64,000 nucleotides of DNA, taken from contig SCTZ01000111.1 of the NCBI GenBank assembly GCA_004297765.1, forward strand, positions 18,379 to 82,378, written 5' to 3'. Shown here piece by piece: positions 24,362-32,226 of this stretch; the first letter of the stretch is position 1; each line of letters begins with the position of its first letter. A program made the position numbers and the translations under genes. The DNA comes from Chloroflexota bacterium (lineage in GTDB: Bacteria; Chloroflexota; Dehalococcoidia; FW602-bin16). A model generated the notes under the pieces. It was given only the letters and a program-made list of their open reading frames with translations, was not told the DNA's origin and made no database searches.

Positions 24362-26515
24362 ATGCGCAGGTACCGGTCCGCCTTCTCGTTCTGGCTAATC
24401 CTTCTGGTTCTTGGCATACCTCTAGCGCTTGTGTTACGCCCAAACATCGAGGCCAGCCAGCCTAAGATGGAGCAAGCGGTAGGTAGTCAGGCACTTATCG
24501 TGCTGCCCACGTCCTGGCGGGATGACGCGGCCGTGAGCCTGGCCGCCTCTGATCTGTCGGCTCTGCTCGCTAGCGCGTACCAGTTTCAGCCCACCGTGGT
24601 CTACGACACCGATGTGACGTCCCTGGGTCCCTTTGCCTTCGTGATCGGTGATGCGTCCAACACCTGGCTCTCCACTCTGGAGAACGCTCAGGCCTCCTCC
24701 GGGATTCAGATGCCCGCGGAAGGCTTTCACATCGTGCAGGAGATGCACGGCGTCGCGTCGGTGACCAGGATCCAGGGCGCCGACTTGCTGGGCAGCGTCT
24801 ATGGCGTCTTCCATCTTATCGATCTGTTGCGCTTGAATCGGCAAACGCTGTTCGAGCCTCTCGATATCATGCGCAGCCCACAGATGACACTGCGCGCCGT
24901 CTCCGATCCCACCGGATCTACCATGTACCCGTCCCCGGAGGACGCCCTGCGCGCAGGATACAACACTGTCTTCATCGAACCGTGGCCTGGTCTCATCTCG
25001 TACGCTGACTTCGATCCAGCTATTACTGCTCCAGACAAGTACGCCTCGTATACCGCATGGGTCGAGCAAAACCGCAAGAAGGCTGGAGATGAGATAGCCC
25101 GTGCTCGGCAGCTACACTTGAGGATCGCCACCATGGGAGACGTGATCAGCTTTCCCAGGCAGACCCTGTCCATTTACAGGACACAGGCCACCTACGATGA
25201 CGATCTGACACGCTTCTGCATCGCTAAGCAAAGAACGCGCGACCTGCTATCGTACTCGCTGGACAACCTTCTGACAACCCTTCCGGAGATCGACTATGTC
25301 ATGGTGCGAACCGGCGAGAACTACTCCTCGGGCCCCCTGACAGGCAACAATCCCGCAATCGGCAACAAAGCGGCCTGTGGGAATCTGGACGACGTCCGGC
25401 GCCTGCAATTGGTAATTAACACGGTCTACGATCAGGTAGTAACACGACACGGCAAGACATACATCCACCGAGCCTGGGACCTGGGCGAGAACGGGTTCCA
25501 TGCCAACCCCGACTATGCCAGGGCTGTGCTGAGCGGCGTCCCCAACCGAGATAAGCTGATCGTCTCCTTCAAACAGACCAAGACCGATTACTGGCGGTTC
25601 AACGGCATGAACCCCAATATCGGCACGCAGGACGTCAGCCAGATGATCGAGGAACAGGTCGCGCGAGAGTACGAGGGCAAGGGGGCCTTCCCCAACTACG
25701 TCGGCGGACTGATCGCGGACGGCGGGGAGGAGGATCGCCCACCGGCTGGTCTGGAGTACGCGTACCAGCACGGGGTGCGAGCCGTATGGGTTTGGGCCAA
25801 AGGTGGAGGATGGGGCGGACCCGAGCTACGCTCCACGGTGTGGCTTGATGCCAACTTCTATGCGGTGAGCCGCCTGATCTGGGACACTCAAGCTTCGCCG
25901 GAGGTGCTGGCACAAGACTGGGCCACACTTCGGTTCGGACCGAAGGCCGCCAGCAAAGTGGCCGAGGTGCTCATGAAATCTGACGACGTAGTACTCGGCG
26001 CCCTGTACGTTGGACCATTGGGCAACAAGCGTCGCGGCTGGACACCGAATCATCTCTGGGTCAGGGACGATATTATCCAGGGCGGAGACGCTCTCACCCA
26101 GATCTACCAGGCTACCAAGGACGACAAGGATTTCCAGGCCACGCTGCGTGAAAAAGCGGTCGCATTGGAGCTGCTGGACAGTATGATCGCCGACTACAAG
26201 GAGGCGATGCCGCTAGCGGAAGACCGCGAGCTGGCAGAACGGGTCCTCAATACCCTGACGTACGAGAGATCCCTCGTCGAGACACTTAACCATTACCTCA
26301 TCGGCATGCTACACTATTACCGCTGGCTGGACTCCAACAAGAAGAACGCCACGGAGCGTGCCGCCGCGACGACGGAGCTGCGAAGCTGGCAAGACAGCTG
26401 GACCCACTACACCACCGTGGTCGCTGCGCTTCCAGGGGTCGCCACGCCCTATCGTGATTCCGGAATGGTGAAGACCGCCACATCGGCTCTTCAGCAGTTA
26501 CAAGAGGTCAAGTAG
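24362..26515 (+). CDS. Secreted glycoside-hydrolase-like protein (GH67/GH20 fold)
   Basis: A 717-residue protein with a hydrophobic N-terminal signal or anchor (SFWLILLVLGIPLALVL). Next comes a domain resembling the N-terminal domain of alpha-glucuronidases (about residues 40-160). A putative TIM barrel follows (about 160-500, with HRAWDLGENGFH and GGLIADGGEEDRPP), then a helical C-terminal part. Family membership is judged from layout and motifs and is uncertain; catalytic residues were not assigned. GGAG precedes the ATG at 24362, and an in-frame TTG at 24341 lacks one. coaX follows after 13 bases. Confidence 0.55.
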   Translation: MRRYRSAFSFWLILLVLGIPLALVLRPNIEASQPKMEQAVGSQALIVLPTSWRDDAAVSLAASDLSALLASAYQFQPTVVYDTDVTSLGPFAFVIGDASNTWLSTLENAQASSGIQMPAEGFHIVQEMHGVASVTRIQGADLLGSVYGVFHLIDLLRLNRQTLFEPLDIMRSPQMTLRAVSDPTGSTMYPSPEDALRAGYNTVFIEPWPGLISYADFDPAITAPDKYASYTAWVEQNRKKAGDEIARARQLHLRIATMGDVISFPRQTLSIYRTQATYDDDLTRFCIAKQRTRDLLSYSLDNLLTTLPEIDYVMVRTGENYSSGPLTGNNPAIGNKAACGNLDDVRRLQLVINTVYDQVVTRHGKTYIHRAWDLGENGFHANPDYARAVLSGVPNRDKLIVSFKQTKTDYWRFNGMNPNIGTQDVSQMIEEQVAREYEGKGAFPNYVGGLIADGGEEDRPPAGLEYAYQHGVRAVWVWAKGGGWGGPELRSTVWLDANFYAVSRLIWDTQASPEVLAQDWATLRFGPKAASKVAEVLMKSDDVVLGALYVGPLGNKRRGWTPNHLWVRDDIIQGGDALTQIYQATKDDKDFQATLREKAVALELLDSMIADYKEAMPLAEDRELAERVLNTLTYERSLVETLNHYLIGMLHYYRWLDSNKKNATERAAATTELRSWQDSWTHYTTVVAALPGVATPYRDSGMVKTATSALQQLQEVK

Positions 26516-26528
26516 GCAGGAGGACTGG

Positions 26529-27302
26529 ATGCTACTCGTTATCGATATCGGCAACACTAACGTCGTGACTGGCCTCTTTCAGCAAGATAAGCTGGTGGCC
26601 ACGTGGAGGATGGCCACCCAGGTGCACAAAACCTCCGACGAATACATGGTCCTTCTGGCCAGCTTCTTCTCGTATCGAGGGCTGGGCGCACGAGACGTTC
26701 AATCGGTCGTCATTGCCTCCGTCGTTCCGCCGCTGATCCCTGTCTTCGAGGATGTGTGCCGGCGCTATCTCCAGCAGACGCCTCTCGTCGTCGGTCCCGG
26801 CATCAGGACCGGCGTCCGCATCCTGTACGAGAACCCCAAGGAGGTCGGAGCAGACCGTATCGCCAACGCGCTGGCAGCCTACAAGCTTCACGGTGGACCA
26901 GCCATCATCATCGACTTTGGCACGGCCACGACCTTCGACGCCATATCCCGCGAGGGCGACTACCTCGGAGGAGCCATCGCGCCCGGCATCGAGATCGCCA
27001 GCGAGGCCCTTTTTGAACATACTGCCAAGCTCCCCCGCGTAGAGCTGTCTCGCCCCAAGCAAGCCATTGGCAGGAACACCGTAGCCAGTATGCAATCCGG
27101 TATTCTCTTCGGCTACGTCGGCTTGGTGGAGGGGATGGTTGCGCGCATCAAGCAGGAGCTTGGGGGGACCGCTAAGGTCCTGGCTACCGGCGGTCTAGCG
27201 GATATAGTGGCACGAGAGAGCCGTGTCATCGAAGTGGTCGATCATCACATCACCCTCATCGGCCTGCGGCTCATGCACGAGCTTCAGGAGCATAGGACGT
27301 AA
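26529..27302 (+). CDS. coaX: Type III pantothenate kinase
   Basis: A 257-residue ASKHA-fold kinase that phosphorylates pantothenate in the first step of CoA synthesis. Motifs: MLLVIDIGNTNVVTGLF (phosphate 1), EVGADRIANALAAY, and DFGTATTFDAIS (phosphate 2). AGGAGG sits before the ATG. It shares an apparent transcript with ubiX and fni. CoA supply is relevant to an acetyl-CoA pathway organism, though the adjacency may be fortuitous. Confidence 0.95.
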   Translation: MLLVIDIGNTNVVTGLFQQDKLVATWRMATQVHKTSDEYMVLLASFFSYRGLGARDVQSVVIASVVPPLIPVFEDVCRRYLQQTPLVVGPGIRTGVRILYENPKEVGADRIANALAAYKLHGGPAIIIDFGTATTFDAISREGDYLGGAIAPGIEIASEALFEHTAKLPRVELSRPKQAIGRNTVASMQSGILFGYVGLVEGMVARIKQELGGTAKVLATGGLADIVARESRVIEVVDHHITLIGLRLMHELQEHRT

Positions 27303-27348
27303 CGGCAATGAGGTTCGTCGGTTGAGGAACGATGCAGCAAGCGAACCG

Positions 27349-27933
27349 GTGCGCATTATCATCGGCATGTCCGGCGCGACTGGCGCAATCTATGGCATCC
27401 GGCTTCTCGAGGTACTGGCCCAACGCCCGGAGATCGAGACCCATCTGGTGATCAGCAACCCGGCCCACCGTACCATCGCCCTGGAGACCGATTTCGACAT
27501 CAAGCATGTGGAGTCTTTGGCCAAAGAGGTCTACGATGTGAGCGACGTGGGAGCCCGCATCGCCAGCGGCTCCTTCAAGACCGACGGCATGGTTATCGCG
27601 CCCTGTAGCGTGAAGACGCTCTCGGCCATCGCCAACTCTTACAACGATAATCTGCTCGTCCGGGCTGCAGACGTCTGCCTGAAGGAGCGGCGCAGGCTCG
27701 TCCTCGTGTTTCGGGAAACGCCCCTCCACTCCGGCCATATTCGGCAGATGCTATCAGTTTCCGAGATGGGCGGCATCCTTCTCCCCCCCATGCCAGCCTA
27801 CTACCACCGTCCCCACACCTTGGACGACATGATCAACCATACGGTCGGCAAAATGCTGGACATGTTCGACATCGAGCACAACCTCTTCAAGCGTTGGGGC
27901 AGCCCTGAGCTGATGACCGAGAGGACCACCTGA
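27349..27933 (+). CDS. ubiX: Flavin prenyltransferase UbiX
   Basis: A 194-residue flavoprotein that joins a dimethylallyl group to FMN to make prenylated FMN, the cofactor of UbiD-type decarboxylases. The N-terminus RIIIGMSGATGAIYGIRLLE is the FMN-binding hallmark; APCSVKTLSAIANSYNDNL and the RETPLH segment line the active site. The start is uncertain: GTG 27349 gives the family N-terminus but has no clear RBS, and TTG 27322 would add nine residues. The stop overlaps the fni start (TGATG, 27931-27935). No ubiD is present in the window. Confidence 0.92.
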   Translation: MRIIIGMSGATGAIYGIRLLEVLAQRPEIETHLVISNPAHRTIALETDFDIKHVESLAKEVYDVSDVGARIASGSFKTDGMVIAPCSVKTLSAIANSYNDNLLVRAADVCLKERRRLVLVFRETPLHSGHIRQMLSVSEMGGILLPPMPAYYHRPHTLDDMINHTVGKMLDMFDIEHNLFKRWGSPELMTERTT

Positions 27934-28973
27934 TGCATGCCGATCGTAAGCTCTCCCACTTGAGGATCTGCCTGGAGGAGGACGTACAGTTCGAGCACAT
28001 CCGAGCTGGCTTCGAGGAGTACCATTTCGTCCACCAGGCCGTCCCCAACGTGAATCTGGATGACGTGAATCTGGCTACCACCCTATTCGGCAAGCTTCTG
28101 CGGTCCCCGCTCATCGTCAGCTCGATGACCGGAGGCACACCGGAGGCCCGCCAGATCAATCGAAACCTGGCCGCCGCGGCACAGCGTATGGGCGTGGCGA
28201 TGGCACTTGGCAGCCAGCGAGCCGCCCTGGAAGACCCCTCTCTGATATCCACCTTCCAGGTGCGCGACCTGGCACCCGATATCCTCCTCCTGGCAAACCT
28301 GGGCGCCGTTCAGCTCAACTATGGCTATGGGCCGCGGGAATGCGCGACCGCCGTGGAAATGCTGGAGGCCGACGCACTGATTCTCCACCTCAATCCGCTC
28401 CAGGAGGCCCTCCAGCCCGGGGGAGACACCAACTTCGCCGGGTTGCTTCCCAAGATCGAGCGCGTCTGCCGAGAGCTATCCGTCCCTGTCGTCGCCAAAG
28501 AGGTCGGCTGGGGCCTATCCCGAGAAGCGGCTCGTCAACTGAAAGAGGCGGGAGTCGCCGCCCTCGATACCGGGGGCTCGGGCGGAACCAACTGGGCCGC
28601 GGTGGAGGCCCACCGCAACGAGAATACAACCTTGCGTATGGCGGCTCAGGCCTTTGCCCAGTGGGGCATCCCCACCGCCGAGTCAATCATAGCCTGCCGC
28701 GAAGCGGCTCCCGATCTGCCCCTTATCGGCAGCGGAGGCATCCGAACGGGACTGGACGCGGCCAAGGCCATCGCGCTGGGAGCTGATCTAGCTGGACTAG
28801 CCTGGCCTCTCCTGCGTCCCGCCACCATCTCACCGGAAGCGGTCGAAGATGCCCTGCAACAGCTCATCCAGGAGCTGCGCATCGCCGCCTTCTGCACCGG
28901 CGCGGCATCCTTGCGTGAGCTGCGGGAGGGCAAGCCCGTCTATCGGCCGTCATTCCGCGCAAGTGTTGTGTGA
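27933..28973 (+). CDS. fni: Type 2 isopentenyl-diphosphate delta-isomerase
   Basis: A 346-residue FMN- and NAD(P)H-dependent enzyme that isomerises IPP and DMAPP. TIM-barrel motifs [35 protein letters not shown] and [14 protein letters not shown] fit the type 2 family. It begins within the ubiX stop codon, so the two are translationally coupled. Its own stop codon lies at the edge of the repeat at 28969-29081, in the sequence gttgtgtgactg that is also present in the second copy of that repeat. Confidence 0.94.
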   Translation: MHADRKLSHLRICLEEDVQFEHIRAGFEEYHFVHQAVPNVNLDDVNLATTLFGKLLRSPLIVSSMTGGTPEARQINRNLAAAAQRMGVAMALGSQRAALEDPSLISTFQVRDLAPDILLLANLGAVQLNYGYGPRECATAVEMLEADALILHLNPLQEALQPGGDTNFAGLLPKIERVCRELSVPVVAKEVGWGLSREAARQLKEAGVAALDTGGSGGTNWAAVEAHRNENTTLRMAAQAFAQWGIPTAESIIACREAAPDLPLIGSGGIRTGLDAAKAIALGADLAGLAWPLLRPATISPEAVEDALQQLIQELRIAAFCTGAASLRELREGKPVYRPSFRASVV

Positions 28974-29081
28974 CTGCTGAACTGATGCGAATCCGCCGAA
29001 TCCGACCGATCAGTCCGATCGGACCGATCCGACCGACGCGCACGTGTTCGCCTGTCAGCTCACGAGCCACAAAGCACTAGC
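28969..29081. repeat. ~115-bp dispersed element, copy A
   Basis: The element starts gtgtgactgctgaactgatg, continues through a tccgaccgatc-rich palindromic core, and ends tcgcctgtca...gcactagc. A second copy in inverted orientation lies at 30940-31062. Both ends match (about 43 of 50 and 27 of 34 bases), while the cores differ by a 10-base gap and a diverged stretch. The fni stop (tga 28971-28973) and the stop of the minus-strand PaaX-like gene (29077-29079) both fall inside it. Confidence 0.75.
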
Positions 29082-30075
29082 TAGAAAAGCCCACCAATTG
29101 ATCAATCGTGAGCCCCATGCCCATCCCACGCTTCACGCTGCCCGAGCGCGATCCACGCTTGCGGCCGCGTTTCGAGCTCGACGGAAGAGGCTGGGCTTTG
29201 CTGCCGGCCGCACCTGAGGATTTCTCCCGCCCACTCGTCGTAGCTGACCTCGGCGTACCTTTCTCGAAGACCTCGTTGAAGAAGGACTCCGCCTGGTCGG
29301 CCAGCAGGTCGTGAAAATCACGGAACAGCGACGCCGCCTCGTGGCCAAGCCAATTATCCGGCAGCAACTCGCGCGGAAGCTGTGGATCGATGTAGGGGAA
29401 CTTGCGGTACTCGTGGACGACCATGACACGTTGGACGAAACACTCTCTGAACTCTACAGGCTCGCCGCTCTCTAGCCTGAGACGCAGATTCTCGTACGCC
29501 GGACGATACTTCGACAGGAAGGCTGCGTACATCTTGTTGATCCCAGCAAGATCCCAGCAATGGGCCACCAGGGCGCGCCCATCCGCAAAGCCGGCATACT
29601 GAGCCTCGAAGAGCTGAACTCGATCCGTTATCTGAAGCGAATCCACCAGGCTGGCGACCTCTGAGCGAAGATCATAACAGGAGATCCAGGTGGCGTTGCT
29701 CAGTAGCCCAAAGCCCAGCCAGGCAAGTTCCTTGCGCAAACGATCGCGCAGGTGGCGCTTCTGCTCTGGGATGAAGTACGTGAGGAGATACCACTTGCCT
29801 TGCCATCTGGTATCACGCGGCTCCAGGAGCCGACGGCCGCCCTCGGCGTACAGCTTCTTACTCTTGCTGGTCAACGAGTAATAGCTGCGGTTGCCGACCT
29901 TCCTGACCTTCAGCCAACCGGTACTGCACATCCGGGACAGCGCCGAGCGGATCGCCTGCTCGGAGAGCCCGAAGCACTCCAGCAGCTCGATGATACTGCC
30001 CACCCAGATCTCCTCTCCGCGCTTGCTGACGTAGTCCCCAAAGAAGGTGAAGATCATCGATCTCGGACGCAGCAT
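29077..30075 (-). CDS. PaaX-like transcriptional regulator with a basic C-terminal tail
   Basis: A 332-residue protein. The N-terminal winged-helix (RPRSMIFTFFGDYVSKRG, then LSEQAIRSALSRMCSTGWL) and the following ferredoxin-like domain match PaaX, the phenylacetyl-CoA-responsive repressor. After about residue 275 there is a Ser/Lys/Arg-rich tail (SSSKRGRKRGSRSGSVKRG) not usual for the family. The ATG at 30075 was chosen because the next upstream ATG (30162) lies between the -35 and -10 boxes of the predicted promoter. No phenylacetate catabolic genes are in the window, so its ligand is unknown. Confidence 0.8.
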   Translation of the reverse strand: MLRPRSMIFTFFGDYVSKRGEEIWVGSIIELLECFGLSEQAIRSALSRMCSTGWLKVRKVGNRSYYSLTSKSKKLYAEGGRRLLEPRDTRWQGKWYLLTYFIPEQKRHLRDRLRKELAWLGFGLLSNATWISCYDLRSEVASLVDSLQITDRVQLFEAQYAGFADGRALVAHCWDLAGINKMYAAFLSKYRPAYENLRLRLESGEPVEFRECFVQRVMVVHEYRKFPYIDPQLPRELLPDNWLGHEAASLFRDFHDLLADQAESFFNEVFEKGTPRSATTSGREKSSGAAGSKAQPLPSSSKRGRKRGSRSGSVKRGMGMGLTIDQLVGFSS

Positions 30076-30139
30076 CTTCCTCTCAGTCCTTTCCGCTGTG
30101 GGATAGACCGTCACTACGACTGCCAGACCTGCCTCGTTC

Positions 30140-30169
30140 AGTCTAGCATGGGAGCGAATCATATGTCAA
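30140..30169 (-). promoter_or_regulatory. Promoter of the PaaX-like gene
   Basis: On the minus strand, TTGACA (complement of 30164-30169) and TAGACT (complement of 30140-30145) have an 18-base spacer. The -35 lies within the left arm of the 11-base inverted repeat, consistent with autoregulation. Confidence 0.55.
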
Positions 30170-30329
30170 TACTAACGTATCGCGTGCTGAATATGCACCA
30201 AGATAACGGTTACGCGGCGGTCGTGAGGCGATTGACATATGCTTGAGGAAGTATCGGTAGCGTTTCTTCTTTTGAAATATCACGCTTGGGCTTCGGAGCC
30301 CCGCAACCAGACACGCAACCAGAACCGGG

Positions 30330-30358
30330 TTGACAGGCCCGGTCGCGTCTGATAGCCT
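30330..30358 (+). promoter_or_regulatory. Promoter of the hotdog-fold gene
   Basis: TTGACA at 30330-30335 and TAGCCT at 30353-30358 are separated by 17 bases, about 20 bases upstream of the start codon, so the leader is very short. Confidence 0.5.
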
Positions 30359-30379
30359 CCGCCGAGACGGAGGTTACGT

Positions 30380-30826
30380 ATGTCACAATCAGCCAGGTAC
30401 ATCAACTGGGCCGACATGGCACCCGGGCACGTGCTCGAGCCATTCGTCTGGAGAGTTGGACCTCAGGAAATGTCAGCCTACGTGGAAGCCGTAGAGGACG
30501 GGGCGGTGGCGGGCGTGCGGATCGTGGGCGAAAGGGCCGCGTCCGGTTCGCCCGTCGCACCACCAATGCTGGCCGCGGTGTACTGTCTGCGATCGTTCGT
30601 GCCGGACGGGCTGGAGCTGCCACCGGGCGGAATCCATCTACGCCAGAGATTCGATTTCCATGCCGTTGTCCTGGCCGGGGACACGCTCACCACCACAGCC
30701 ACGGTCGAGCAGTGCCGCCCTCGGGGTGACAAGATCTGGGTAACGCTCTCGACCAACACCGTCAACCAGGACGGCATTCAAGTCGCCACCAGTCGCTTCA
30801 CCGGCGTCTGGCCCCGCGAAGGCTAG
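30380..30826 (+). CDS. Hotdog-fold (MaoC/FAS1-like dehydratase) domain protein
   Basis: A 148-residue protein resembling the N-terminal hotdog domain of MaoC-like (3R)-hydroxyacyl-CoA dehydratases: an early WADMAPGHVLEPF, a mid PVAPPMLAAVYCLRSF, and the core HLRQRFDFHAVVLAGDTLT followed by beta strands. The canonical dehydratase Asp/His pair is not obvious, so it may be a regulatory or partner subunit. GGAGG precedes the ATG at 30380 but is paired in a 6-bp hairpin (30356-30373). It is divergent from the PaaX-like gene. Confidence 0.6.
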   Translation: MSQSARYINWADMAPGHVLEPFVWRVGPQEMSAYVEAVEDGAVAGVRIVGERAASGSPVAPPMLAAVYCLRSFVPDGLELPPGGIHLRQRFDFHAVVLAGDTLTTTATVEQCRPRGDKIWVTLSTNTVNQDGIQVATSRFTGVWPREG

Positions 30827-30845
30827 TTGAGACACCCGGCCGCTC

Positions 30846-30906
30846 CTGGGAGGGCGCGCGTCTCGCCCGTGCGGGGCTCTCTCGGACGAGACGCGCGCCC
30901 TCCCAG
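30846..30906. repeat. CTGGGAG-type hairpin, copy 2
   Basis: Perfect 20-base arms (30846-30865 and 30887-30906) around a 21-base loop, 20 bases after the hotdog gene stop. It is flanked by gttgagac on the left and ttgtgaccagg on the right, flanks also seen around 47643-47675. It may double as a terminator, although there is no T-run. Confidence 0.85.
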
Positions 30907-30939
30907 AATTGTGACCAGGTTTCGGATAACTCGGTGAGC

Positions 30940-31062
30940 GCCTTTGCTAGTGCAGTGTTACTCGTAATGTGACAGGCGAAGAGCTGCGGGGCCTATCGAA
31001 TCGGTCGGATCTGACCGATCGGTCAGATCCGGCGGATACGCATCACTTCATCAGTCACACAG
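30940..31062. repeat. ~115-bp dispersed element, copy B (inverted)
   Basis: Reverse orientation relative to copy A at 28969-29081. Its gtgtgactg end (complement of 31054-31062) is 2 bases beyond the stop codon of the DUF5808 gene, just as copy A begins at the fni stop. The ctagc end is near 30945. It contains the palindrome tctgaccgatcggtcaga. Confidence 0.75.
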
Positions 31063-31064
31063 TA

Positions 31065-31355
31065 CTAATGCGCACAGTACTCCTGGTATAGCTCCTTTAG
31101 GCGGCTGAACAGGGCGGGGAAGTTCACGCCCCAACCCAGGCCGAATGCACGCTCGGTGAAAACGCGCGGGTTGTCGGGGTCCCAGTAGGCCTCCCGCAAC
31201 CGCTCGACCGTCGGCACGCGGTAATCGTATGGCACGAAGCCCGCGACCTTGCCATGCCAGGTGCGCTCTTCCGGCGGCTTGCGCAACTCCTGCGCGATCG
31301 AGGCGGCCACCAGCGTAACGGCGGCCAAGCGGATCATATTGGCTAGCTTCTTCAT
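31065..31355 (-). CDS. Small DUF5808-type protein
   Basis: A 96-residue protein with a short hydrophobic N-terminus (MKKLANMIRLAAVTLVAA) and a C-terminal segment YWDPDNPRVFTERAFGLGWG plus VNF, which resembles the DUF5808 domain (often WNPxDPRVFVPKxFGxGWxLNF). Function unknown. GGGGAGG lies before the ATG. It is divergent from padR; DUF5808-containing proteins are, in my recollection, often near PadR regulators, so it may be a PadR target. Confidence 0.6.
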   Translation of the reverse strand: MKKLANMIRLAAVTLVAASIAQELRKPPEERTWHGKVAGFVPYDYRVPTVERLREAYWDPDNPRVFTERAFGLGWGVNFPALFSRLKELYQEYCAH

Positions 31356-31495
31356 CGCCTATCCTCCCCTTGTGAGTCTTGGTTTCCAGGCTTGGGAACT
31401 CCTGGTCATGGGTCCACAACCGCATAGTAGGCGGCGCCACGGAATACCCCAATGGCGCAGCACCCGCGACACGACCACGCCAGGCTCCAATACAG

Positions 31496-31525
31496 ACCAT
31501 ACCGTATTTGCGCCCCCGAACGCAA
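31496..31525 (-). promoter_or_regulatory. Candidate promoter of the DUF5808 gene
   Basis: On the minus strand, TTGCGT (complement of 31520-31525) and TATGGT (complement of 31496-31501) have an 18-base spacer, about 140 bases upstream of the gene. Confidence 0.3.
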
Positions 31526-31556
31526 GCCTGCGGACGGATGAAAAGCCCCCACCCCC

Positions 31557-31585
31557 TTGACACAACCCGCTCCTAACGGCATAAT
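31557..31585 (+). promoter_or_regulatory. Promoter of padR
   Basis: TTGACA at 31557-31562 and CATAAT at 31580-31585 with a 17-base spacer. The transcription start is predicted near 31592, within the palindromic operator. Confidence 0.65.
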
Positions 31586-31589
31586 TAGA

Positions 31590-31611
31590 ATATCGCGATA
31601 TATCGCGATAT
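31590..31611. promoter_or_regulatory. Perfect 22-bp palindromic operator at the padR promoter
   Basis: ATATCGCGATAT repeated so that two copies overlap by two bases makes a perfectly symmetric 22-base site. It covers the predicted start of transcription of padR, the expected position for an autorepressor. Confidence 0.7.
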
Positions 31612-31638
31612 AGCAGTACCGCACGGAGGAAGTGTGCC

Positions 31639-32226
31639 ATGACGAAATCGTGGTTCTGGGAACGCGCGCGGGGGAAGTTCTTCGAGCGCGGCGATATGAA
31701 GTACATGATCCTATCACTGCTGCAGGACAAGCCCAAGCACGGCTACGAAATCATCAAGGACCTGGAGCAGCAGTTCGGCGGGTTCTACTCACCTAGCCCG
31801 GGATCGATCTATCCGACCTTGCAGATGCTCGAGGATCAGGGCTACGTGACCTCGATGAGCCAGGACGGCAAACGGGTCTACAGCATCACGGACGAGGGAC
31901 GCGCCTTCTTATCACAGCGCGAGGACGTCTTCGAGGACGTCCGAGTGAAGTGGGAGCGCGATTGGGCCCCGCGCGTCCGACACGAGGCGCGTAACCTGGC
32001 CCGGGAGTTTCGTGACCTCGGTCAGACCGTCTTCCAGGGCACGCGCAACGTGCGCACGGAGCCGGATCGACTGGCCCGCATCCGCGACGTGCTCGCCCGC
32101 GCCCAGCGCGAGATCTTCGACATCCTGGGCGAGGAGCCCAAGAAGAAGCAGGAGCCGGCCCAGACGGCCGAACACGAATCTCAGCCGAGCTCTGAACAGG
32201 AACCCCGGCACGGCTTCGAGCAGTAG
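31639..32226 (+). CDS. PadR-family transcriptional regulator
   Basis: A 195-residue regulator. The winged helix is clear: MKYMILSLLQDKPKHGYEII, then SPGSIYPTLQMLEDQGYV and KRVYSITDEGRAFL. The C-terminal part is helical and charged and would mediate dimerisation. GGAGGA sits before the ATG at 31639. Its promoter carries a perfect palindrome (31590-31611). It lies upstream of and parallel to the acs operon, but 540 bases and a separate promoter intervene, so control of acs is possible but unproven. Confidence 0.88.
   Translation: MTKSWFWERARGKFFERGDMKYMILSLLQDKPKHGYEIIKDLEQQFGGFYSPSPGSIYPTLQMLEDQGYVTSMSQDGKRVYSITDEGRAFLSQREDVFEDVRVKWERDWAPRVRHEARNLAREFRDLGQTVFQGTRNVRTEPDRLARIRDVLARAQREIFDILGEEPKKKQEPAQTAEHESQPSSEQEPRHGFEQ

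Larger units (their letters stand above)
30076..30379. other. Regulatory gap between the divergent PaaX-like and hotdog genes
   Basis: 304 bases without a gene. It contains the minus-strand promoter (30140-30169), a perfect 11-base inverted repeat CATATGTCAAT/ATTGACATATG at 30160-30170 and 30231-30241, and the plus-strand promoter (30330-30358). The inverted repeat is a reasonable operator candidate for the PaaX-like protein. Confidence 0.55.

Noticed and set aside
28969..31062. Composite transposon carrying the PaaX-like block
   Set aside because: The flanking elements are inverted and related, but there is no transposase and no visible target duplication, so it is reported only as a repeat observation.
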